Assembly (NCBI GenBank): GCA_033297075.1
Contig: MU858186.1
Span: 38,151-102,150, forward strand
Reading direction: 5' to 3'
DNA length: 64,000 nt
Origin: Rhypophila decipiens
Taxonomy: Eukaryota; Ascomycota; Sordariomycetes; Sordariales; Naviculisporaceae
Position 1 is the first letter of the stretch. Every line of letters begins with the position of its first letter. The position numbers and the translations under genes are program-made. Of this stretch, positions 26,201 through 35,502 are shown in pieces. The notes under the pieces are model-generated. The model did not search any database, was not told the DNA's origin, and saw only the letters and a program-made list of their open reading frames with translations.

Positions 26201-29200
26201 ACGGTATTTAATGTTGTCAATGGTCATCCGTTCTTCAATCCCCCAGCAAGTATTCGCAGGCTTGAATGGCTGGTAATAGGAATGTACTGACTACCATCCA
26301 TGATCATTGCAAATCACTGCTGGGGCCTCGAGATCTGGTATAGCGGTGCTTTACTCTCTCAACGTCTTTATGGGGTGCCCTCTCTGCCTGAATCCTAGAT
26401 CGAGTGGAGATAAGAAGAAGAGCGACTTGTTGCAAACGATAAGATAGGCACCCGAATCGGGTACAATGAGAGCAGTCACAGTTCAGAACTTTGGTCTTGG
26501 GCAACGCGAGTGTCAGTGTGACGCTGAACTTGATGTACCCGCCACAGTCACAACCCTGTCCTCACCAGCCACCAATTAAGCCACATACCCTCTGCCTTCC
26601 CATCTCAGGTCCCGACTCCCGAGTCTCGTTCCATTTGCATTGATCTCGAGTTCCCCGTTCACCTCCTTCAACCACAAAACATTACAGAAACTTTTTTCTC
26701 TGTGTATTGAGACACTCCATCAGCGAAATTACGATAATCCAAGTCAAGCCCCCCCTTCTCCCTGCATACGGTCATGTCCGGATGCCTTGTTTCCCAATTT
26801 TTCTTGTTTATCTTTCTTTCTTCCAAGTTCCGCGGCCGAAGGTGGCGCGCCTTTGCCCGGTTTGTATGCAATGTTTTGGATCGACATGCACTTGATTGGA
26901 TTAGATTGGTTAATTTTCTCCAGCTTCCCGCGGCGTAGTCTTTTGCTTTTCCTTTCCGGGAAGTGTGGCTGTCGGTGTGCATTTGAATCAATGCAAAACC
27001 ACGAGGTTGTGGTTCTGTATCAAGTGCGAGTCTTTCTATCCTCTTATTTCTCGGTGATGTGCGGTCATTTCTTTGGCCGCATATCGCGGCTAGCTCGTTG
27101 ATCCAGCATCAACACCACACGACTTTAAGCGAACTTCGTTCCCAGCCCTCTTGTGTTAAAAGGGAGCACCAATTGAGCTAACTTGAATAGGAAATAGTGA
27201 TCAGAAAAGGAATTTCTTGGGAACTTCTTGGTTCATGTGTTCAAGTTTCAAGCAGTTCGACCTGGACCTCCCGTGTGGAAACTTGGCGATAGTTGCATGA
27301 AGGCAGCCGACGGTGAGCCATTGTTATGACCAATAAAACTTCGTATTTTCTAGGCATCTGAGACCCGCCATTGTGCTTGACGATATGCCCCCTAGTTGGT
27401 CATTGTGGGAACTATGAGCTTGTGTCCAACTCTGCCAAGAGTAGATTTCCACGGTAGAAGCTTTATGCGCTCCGTTGCACTGGGTCCAAACGAGAACGCC
27501 GATTCATCTGCTTGCCTGCTCAGGGAGGACTCCAACGCCAGCATGGAAATGGCCTGGATGTGACGACTAGCAAGAGTAAACCTCAAGAGCAGGCGCCTAC
27601 ATCACACTTTTTGCTAGCCGTTGAGATTGGCGTTCATGTGAGGCGACAACAGGCACACCGTTGAGTCTCGTCTCAGCAAAAATACCCGCCGGGCATCAAA
27701 AAAAGGAGTGAAGATGCCTGGAAACGGCGTAGTTAGACCCGACCCGGTGGATGCAGTGAATGTGCTATCACTTGAATGTGGGCCTTATGGACGGTCTTTG
27801 TTAAGGATGACACAACGTTCATCTGGATTTTAAACGGGTTGACGAGAAATCCATGAAACTGTTTTTCAGGTCTAGCTTCACTGAATATAATACGTAGACA
27901 AGTTCCAGGACTAGTAGAAGCTAGGATAGTATATAACTCACTACTCGGATGACTCTCGACGACACCCTTCTCATTTCTCGTTTATCTTTTCGTGATTTTT
28001 ACCCGACTTTGTCTGTAACAAACACGCCCAAATACCGGTCCAGACAATCCGGGACATCAGACCACTCGGCACAGAGAGCCGGCCCGGCCTCAGGGTTGAA
28101 TGGCTCGTCATGTGGCATAGTCTAGGTTGACTATCTTCTTCCTCTGCTCTTACGAAGCTGGCAAGGGAAGCTACATAGGTAATTTTATTCACTGACAGAC
28201 ATGTGTGATCCCGGCCGATGTGACACGTTCCGGGTCTTCATTTCTGTTGCCTCCCCCGATACACGATCACACTGTCTTGCTCAACGTTCAGTTAGCTCTG
28301 TTGGAGCTATTGATTTGTTTCCCCATTTTCTTTGCCAACTCAGCGAGCGGAACAACCATCTAAGGAGTCGCCGGGCTAGTCGTGATCTCCGAAGCCACGC
28401 AAACTTTCTACGTTCGTCGCATGATGTCCTCTGACGATGCTGGCTGCCCGTTTACAGTGTCCGAGCGGAAGGCTTTCAGCTGGATCTCGCGGTTTCCTTG
28501 CCGTTCGATGGAGTTCTCCCTACTTTGTTCGTATTTGGAGATTTCTTCCGACTTTGCTCTGTGCTACAGGCGTCCTTGTGGTATTCTTATCACAGCATAA
28601 CTTACCTTACCACGCACCTATGCACTCTTTTCGGCCACATGCATGTCAGAGTCGCGTCTGAACGGCGAGAGCATCTGTCTTCCGCGCCTACTTGGTGTCA
28701 GTCTTTTAGACATATCACCTTTTTCTTTCCCTTTGTCGTTTCCAACCTTGAAGCTATACTCAATTTAGACGACTTCTTTCTCGGAAGCGACTCTCTCCCC
28801 CCGGTTGCCAGCATTCATTAATCCCGGCGGTCCACCGCCTACCCGGCTACACCCTTGCTAACATCATCGGCGCTGAAGATACGACAATCTTCGGTTGCCA
28901 GCATAATTATGATTGATGATCCCATGTTGACCTGTTCTTGCTTTTTCCTTCTTGTTTCTGTTTCGTTTGCTCAAGTCATAATTATATATAAACGTGAGAT
29001 CGATGGTTTCTTTAGAGTCAATGTGCCATGCTTCGTTTCATCTTCTCATCTCGCTATAGCAGCATCACGGACACAGTAGTCGGGCAAATCAACTGTTCCC
29101 CGGTGACCCGCTGTAAGCCACAGCACCCCTCGACATAACTGGTACTTTACCAATAACCATCCCACCATACACGGCTCTTATCATCTGCGCCTTGTACATG

Positions 29201-31139
29201 CCCACCCTTGACAGAGCCTGTGTCATACCAGCACGGTGGTTCTCAGCCTGTACGAAACATCCGAGATGGCCCAGACGAGCACCTCGCTTGCTGGGGTTGG
29301 AGCGTGGTGTGAAGATCAAGCGGCAGGTTCTGTTGATTTGCCCATTGGGGTGTTTCAGCCAGCCGACAATGGTCAGTACATGCCGCTTTTCAAGCTCCCA
29401 TGACATCTACCTGCGCTGTGGTGATCCTCTCTTCAGGACCTCTACAGCGCACCCTGACAGCCATCCCATTTCAATACTTGTCATCCCACGTACCCCTCCT
29501 TCAAAACCCATTCTGTTTTCGCCCACGTCCCAGTCCTCTCAGTCCCCGTTCGCTGTTGATTAGAGTAAAGCTGATATTTTTATTAACCGGCCTGCCAGCT
29601 GAGCAAGCCATCATAATGAACCGTGTTCTTCCCGTGGTTCATATTCTACTCGTCTGGCAAGTGAACCCGCAACAGATGATGACCCGTCAGTGCCAGAATC
29701 CGCTTCCCTGGTCGCACTCGCACCTCGAAATTGCTTCTGGCAACCACCGGGTGTGCGGCTGTCACGGTGCCATATGGAAGCAAGTCCATGAGGAATAATA
29801 TGACATTCCATGGAGGAACCAAAACAGTGATTCGGGGCCAGGGAGTGTTTTAATTACATATCTGGTATTTTCAATTCAGTAATCAGTATCTATCTGTGGC
29901 GTGAAATGGTGCTCAAAGTCCCCAAGAATCTTCAAAACATAATGGAGGTGTGGGACCGTGTGGCGGCCCAGGCAACCTGTTGGCCCCTCGCTACCAGTAA
30001 AACACTCGCCTGTAAGACAGGCGCAGGTTGCCCGGGTTGAGTGTGGAAGCTTCTGTATTGCCTCCATAATGATTCTTTCCTCGGAATACCCCTCATTGTG
30101 TGATACTTTTCCTCTTTCTATCTCTTTCCACCTTGGCTGGTCTTCACTTGACAGACTATTCTGATCGGGCTCTTCAGTTGAAGGTACAGATACTTTGTTG
30201 CATGGACACTGTCCGGCGTACTTCTCTCCTCCCCTATCCGCTACCAGCGCTGCTTTCACGCATAAAGCCCGAACAACCGGACGCGACGACCCCCTCTCGA
30301 GATGGAGCTGTGTATGCTCTGGATCTGCTCAAGACTTGTCGATGTAGGCTGAGCGCGTCCACGCCTTCTGTCGCACACAGTTGCGGGGCCGAACAGTTCG
30401 GCATTGCCGCGTGAGATCGATCGTCCCATTGGAACCGACCTTTCCCCCTCCCGCCTTCGTTCACCGCACTCGAATCTCCTTTCCCGCTTCCTTCCTCGCG
30501 TCGCACGCCCATGTGCGCGGAATCTTCTATGGCTGCTACGCGAAGCCGACTCGAGAGCTTCCGGGCCCCAACCAGTACTTTCCACGACTGCAAAATTACA
30601 AACCTTCTCAACGAACTCCCTTCAACACGTCGACACCCCGAGTGCCCCTTGTTTTGATGATCCAGGAACTCTACACTTTGAGACTCCGAGGATTCAGTTA
30701 CCATTCCTACACGACCTTAACAGCACCAGATTCTCAGGGTCGTCGTTCACGCTCGACCACGCCTCTGTTGAGATCGAAGCGAGGTCTTGTGGAAGTAAGT
30801 TCGTCGTCCTTTTGGGTTTGTGGGCCGGTACCATCGGGCCTCTACTGATGGTAAACCGTTGAATGACGACTAGAAGCGAACCTACACCCGACTGGCGATG
30901 CCTTCGTCGCCTGTGTGGGCCTTCAATTCCCTCAATTCCGAAGAATCGATCACATTCACCATTCCCGCGATTTATCATGTCAAACGCACTAAATAGGCCT
31001 CCTGAATAACCAAAAACATTGATCCGCCTCAACCAAGGCCCGTGCGCGGTTGGGATGGCGACATGTGCTTATCCGCCAGACATGTACCCTTGATGTCCAG
31101 TCTGTGATCAGTCCATCATGAATGATTCATGTTCTACAA
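23284..31139. other. Gene-poor region downstream of the PKS, no intact gene seen
   Basis: 7.9 kb. All ORFs are under about 155 codons, overlap on both strands and match nothing I recognise. Stretches around 26.6-27.1 and 28.2-28.8 kb are pyrimidine-rich, like long leader or intron DNA. At 24208-24330 there are A-box-like (TAGCTCAACGG) and B-box-like (GGTTCAATTCC) motifs about 95 nt apart, but no good cloverleaf. A structured inverted repeat lies at 29968-30034. Confidence 0.5.
29968..30034. repeat. Nested inverted repeat able to form a branched hairpin
   Basis: The outer arms CCAGGCAACCTG (29968-29979) and CAGGTTGCCCG (30024-30034) pair over about 10 bp. They enclose a perfect 7-bp hairpin, CGCCTGT-AAG-ACAGGCG (30007-30023), and a weaker TTGG/CCAG arm. 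No gene or Pol III box is attached. Confidence 0.5.
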
Positions 31140-32290
31140 GCAGCTCAGTCCGTTCCGGGACGCGTTTAGCACCAGCCATAGCAAATTGTCGATGAGGGTG
31201 TCAGCTCCCCAGCTACGCGTCGCGATTTCCTCCTTCGGACACATATCGTTGGTGCCGCCGACAAATTCAGCAACATCGCGGTTTCTCTTAGGTCAAAATG
31301 AAGACGAATAACACTCCGTGCTTCGTCCCCGTTGGTGGAAAGAGACTGCCGCTGCTCGGAAGACGTTGTCGATCGCCGTCGAGGCCACAGCCTTGCCCGA
31401 AGTTCATGAGAAAATGCAATTCTCGTTGAGCTTTGGGATAACCTTGGGGCTGTCTCCAACATGTTTCCACCGCCGACAGTTATCATTGGTTGTAGAGCAT
31501 GGTCGAGAACATGTGAACAGGAGCTACGGAAGTGTGCGATCAAAATCGAAATACTGTGGGTATGACACAAAGAGATATTTCCATGTGTCCAAGTCCTTGT
31601 CCACTTGCTCTGCATAGAGGTTATTAACTATATATACTAACTAGTTGCTTCACCTTCCAAGGGATAGATGTCCTTGACTATCAAGAACCTCAGACCGACC
31701 ACGAGCGACCGAACGAAGGTCCCAATGGGAAAAGTGCGCTTCGTGACGAACAATAATGGTCTCCTCGAAACAACATTCTAAGAACTCCAGACCCGCGAGC
31801 TGAATGACCAATTGAAGTCTGCCAGAGTCTGGTATCTCGTTTTTTCCGATTCATTGATGGCTTCCACGGGCGGAAGGGACTTTCTCGGCACAGCAATGGC
31901 CACTTGTCGTTTTACTATCCCAATTCGTTCATCAGTTCATCGAGCACCAGTTTACCTCGCCAAGGCATTGGTGGCATATAATCTTGAGCATACTTGGTCC
32001 CATCGCAATTCGAAACTGCCGTGTTGCCGGCAAGGCTGGTCGGGGCTTTCAATCCTGCACATCCCTACACCAACACCACTTTATATTCCCAGAGCCTCAA
32101 TTGTCGTCGTCGTGAATGGAGATCGCGCTCCCAGATAAACCACATAGCTCCCGAATTTGCAACCGAGTGGCTTGCGCGGGAAGATATGACTTGCCTCGCC
32201 CCTCTTGTCTTTATGTTCCACCGTAAACACAAGCGAATCATGGTCAATTACAAGGCTGAGGAAGCGGGGTTTGAACCCCATAGCGGCAAG
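31140..32290 (-). pseudogene. Decayed protein-coding relic, family not recognised
   Basis: Minus-strand reading gives several protein-like blocks in changing frames, separated by stops. In order they are: a block near 32090-32250 (contains FPRKPLGCKFGSYVVYLG), one near 31935-32060 (GNTAVSNCDGTKYAQDYMPP), one near 31800-31880 (ESEKTRYQTLADFNWSF), one near 31645-31750 (KRTFPIGTFVRSLVVGLRFL), one near 31530-31615 (DTWKYLFVSYPQYFDFD) and one near 31140-31275 (EFVGGTNDMCPKEEI). Some junctions could be introns, but in-frame TAA, TAG and TGA codons and frame shifts elsewhere argue for a broken gene. I cannot name the family. It lies between the PKS and a TIR element, in an otherwise empty region. 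Confidence 0.35.
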
Positions 32291-32682
32291 GCTTACGACA
32301 ATCCAATTAACAAAATGGCTTGGCGCGCCGACAAGGTCGCAACACCAAAGATTCCAGGTTCAGGTATCCAGAACTGCCTTATTAGGCCCAATGTCTTATC
32401 CGTCACCCATTTTACCGCAGTGTTCCAAGCATGTGCAACATGAAGTCATAGATGGCATAAATGAAAATCGGCGGAGCTAAAATGATATCCACACTTTCTA
32501 CATATCGTGATCCAAGACATGCCTTACTTCGTTTTGCATACCAGTCTACCTAACTTTCCTTGTTCTCGATGATTATCTCGATTTGCGCTGTCTTTTTCGG
32601 CGACGGAGTACGGTATATGCAAACATCAGATTGAGCTCGCCTAGCATAGGATATGTCGAAGCCTCCAGCGCCGCTGTGTTAA
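32291..32682. other. Intergenic between the relic and the TIR element
   Basis: About 390 nt. No gene seen. Confidence 0.5.
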
Positions 32683-33153
32683 GAGAAGAAATACGTACAC
32701 TATAGATTTTTCCTACGTACACCATACAATCCACAATAGCACTTGGCTGGCAACTGACCTGATTTGACCCGCTTTTCCCGTACAAAAAAGAGCCCCTGCC
32801 AGGCACAAACCCATCCCCCAAGCCACTACTATGGTGAACCAAACCACAGCATCTCGCGATATTTTTCTTGGTGTTGAGGCAGTTCACAACACTCAATTGA
32901 ACTGTCACGGCAATTGAACTGGCTTGACTGAATTGGACTAGCTTGACTGAATTGGAATGGCTTGACTGAATCGAACTGGCTTGACTGAATTGAACTGGCT
33001 TGACTGAATTGAACTGGCTTAACTGGGTTGAAATGGCTAATAACTATAAAGGGGTAGTATTTTGTATGCGAAATGCGGGTATTTAATTGCTGGCTGCCAT
33101 ATATGCCAAGATGGTGTACGTAGGAAAAATCTATGGTGTACGTATTTCTTCTC
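32683..33153. mobile_element. TIR element A with internal tandem array (non-autonomous, MITE-like)
   Basis: A left arm at 32683-32725 and a right arm at 33111-33153 are inverted copies over about 43 bp with one or two differences; both contain ATACGTACAC and TTTTTCCTACGTACACCAT. Between them, 32895-33040 is a tandem array of about 19-20 bp units of the form TTGACTGAATTGAACTGGC. No transposase frame is present. The arms may extend outward with lower identity. No target-site duplication was established. Confidence 0.7.
32895..33040. repeat. Tandem array of TTGACTGAATTGAACTGGC-type units
   Basis: Seven or so imperfect 19-20 bp units with alternating GAATTG and CTGGCTTGACT blocks. It is the reverse-complement type of the array inside the element at 50665-51187. 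Confidence 0.75.
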
Positions 33154-34030
33154 GAAAACAGTGCAGGGGGAGCATCTCGCCCTTTCCACTCATGGAAACT
33201 AAGCATCGAGTATGGGCCTTCTATAATTTCATCGTCAAGAGTGAGAGAGCAACTGAGATGTTCAACGTAACCCACCAGGTTGTCAAACTGCGAATCATGT
33301 TTGCAAAGAATGACATACCGAAGACGTGACGATTAGGTCAAAAAGGTCCGTCGCACGACTGTGAGAGGTCTTCGAAGGAGGTCACGAAGCTGCAATGAAC
33401 CCGACAGAGGGTCGGTTTCTCCACCCTTTCTGTTTTATCCAGCAGCCAGTTCAGGCTTGTCGGCGTTGAAAGACCGGCGTGCAGTACCTTTCATACTTCA
33501 ATAACTTTGCGCCGGTTTGCATTGAAGTATAATGCCGACTGGAGTATGTAATTCACAATAACCTGAGGATGCAAGTGATTTAAGTGGTTCTTCATGGGGA
33601 GTGTTCTCTTTTGCGTGACCTCAATGATATTGCGATAGATAGAGCCGACTAGTTATACAGGTTGTACACTGGATATTGCTTGCCGCCGATGTGACGATTT
33701 GGGAATCTAGAACCACACCACTAGGCCAAACCTCCTTAAAAAGGATGCCAAATTCTAAGCTGCAAGCTAGCCTTAGAATTGTGTGTTATATAGCAGTTTC
33801 AATAGGGCACTATCGCTTGTGTTATCACGGCTCGCCGTGACAGCCGATATTAGTACTCGAAAAAGAAACATTACCACGGGCGCTGACTCTTACTTTGTCA
33901 TGACACACATGTGGAGAGGGAGAAGAAAGAAGTGAGTGCAAATATTGGAGTAAGGATTGAAAGGGCAAACAGGATAAGAGGGAATGAAGGATTACACATT
34001 AGCTCAAAAAAGAAGTTTGACCCATAATAT
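33154..34030. other. Spacer between two TIR elements
   Basis: About 880 nt, no gene. It holds an interleaved inverted-repeat pair at 33473-33530 and a short palindrome AATTCTAAG/CTTAGAATT near 33751-33780. Confidence 0.5.
33473..33530. repeat. Interleaved inverted repeats (pseudoknot-type order)
   Basis: ACCGGCG (33473-33479), ATACTTCAAT (33493-33502), CGCCGGT (33510-33516) and ATTGAAGTAT (33521-33530) occur in the order a-b-a'-b'. Both pairs are perfect complements (7 and 10 bp). Confidence 0.55.
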
Positions 34031-34480
34031 ATTAACGTGCGTGATAAGCGAGCGCCGCAGACAAGCGAGCGCCGCACCTGGATATCCATACATAACCCTC
34101 AGAATCCATCCTTCCAAAATCGACGAACTTTTAATAGAAATCCTTCTAACTCTCGTGATAGCCTGTTTAATACCTATAAGCTATAATTTATATTAGTTAT
34201 TATTCAAAACTTGCTTAGTTGGAGTTGCATCTTGTTTTATTTCTTGCTCCTCTATAAAACCCTAAGGAAGCTAGCTACCTTTATATCAAAGCCAACGCGA
34301 GTCAGCCTAGATTTTGGCATTCTCACAATCAAAGAAGGCATTGATGAAATCATATCTAAAATGGCTTAGATTTATATTTAGATTTGGTGTTTTTAGAAGA
34401 GGCAGATTTTCAGGGTTATGTGTGGATTTTCAAGTGCGGCACTCGCTTGTCTGCGGCACTCGCTTATCACGCACGTTAAT
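34031..34480. mobile_element. TIR element C, about 450 bp, non-autonomous
   Basis: The left arm 34031-34077 and right arm 34434-34480 are inverted copies of 47 bp with only two differences, both C/T. Each arm starts ATTAACGTGCGTGATAAG and holds two direct copies of AGCGAGYGCCGCA. Similarity continues inward, more weakly, for about 60 bp more. There is no transposase frame. The C/T differences fit repeat-induced point mutation or cytosine deamination. Confidence 0.75.
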
Positions 34481-34494
34481 AGTTAGTAGTATTT

Positions 34495-34556
34495 ATTATA
34501 TAATTTATCTATAAAAATAGGCTAGATCCTACTATTTAAATAGTAGATCTAGTAAT
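34495..34556 (+). repeat. AT-rich palindromic dispersed repeat, copy 1
   Basis: The region TTATATAATTTATCTATAAA onward, including the near-palindrome GATCCTACTATTTAAATAGT/AGATC, recurs inverted at 63764-63818 with one or two changes. It directly abuts the right arm of element C. Confidence 0.7.
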
Positions 34557-35502
34557 AACAATTAGAACCAATCGATTACTTGCAACACTTATACGACCCG
34601 TCTATAACCCAAGATACAAATAGCAAAAAGAGCAATAGCCACAGCATATTAAACATCAGGCAATACACATAAACACATAAACATGTCGTGAGAACGCAGA
34701 TTTAGAGCCATAAAAATCTCAACGTTTTGGCTATCTGTCTATGCACACTGATTATGTGGTAGCTAATGGGAAAAGAGAGCAAAGGTGCTGGTATGTGTTG
34801 TTAATCATCGCTCGTAAAATCAGAAAGACCAAGCAACTCAGTCAATTCCAGCGCTAAAAGAAAAGCAAGGACAAATCGAGAAAAGAGGCAATAAAACAAG
34901 TTACTATGACTAGGGCCCGTCGAGGGTCTTCATTTGTTCCTGCCAGACGGTACCCATCAAGTTCAATATCAACTGTCAAGTAGAGAATATAGCCCAAGCC
35001 AAGCGAAAAAAGAAAATGTCGCCAAAGACGCCGCAATGCATGGAGAAAACCAGCAAGGAAACTAGAAAACATGTTGTATGTGGCTTAACCGCCAGAAGAA
35101 TAAGTAAAAAGAAAAAAATAATAGCTGTCCATCAATTTCCGGTCTGTTCCGTTTTGTGCAACCGCTGAGTAGATCCGCCACCAAATGACAATCTTTAATC
35201 GTCTAAAACCAGACAGCAACAAAGGGAACGGAACGATCCTGGCGGCATTTACACCACAGGCAAAGGGTATGCCACCTTTGCCAAAACCATTGCCAGCACC
35301 ATGCTCAAAGCCAGACCGCGCAGGAGATGGCGTGAATCGCGGTTGTAAACACGGCCGATATCGATGGGTATCGCTTGCAACCAAACGCCGGCCACAGACA
35401 AAACACAAGAACATAGACATGACCCTTATGCGAGGGCTCTCGGATGGATTATTCCTCATCTACACAGCCATGTGGAAAATTTTGGTCGCGACTGGTACCA
35501 GA
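34557..35502. other. Intergenic, GRR1 3' side
   Basis: 0.95 kb, A-rich, no gene seen. It includes the 3' UTR of the F-box gene. Confidence 0.5.

Noticed and set aside
26640..27101. 153-codon plus-strand frame
   Set aside because: Pyrimidine-rich leader-like DNA with no domain, no good start context and an overlapping opposite frame.
30381..30862. Two overlapping 150-codon plus-strand frames and opposing minus frames
   Set aside because: All frames are open by chance in GC-rich DNA; no motif and no splice-linked continuation.
32229..32330. Minus-strand tRNA-like GGGGTTCAAACCCC motif
   Set aside because: Only the T-arm-like hairpin is convincing; no matching acceptor or D-arm was found.
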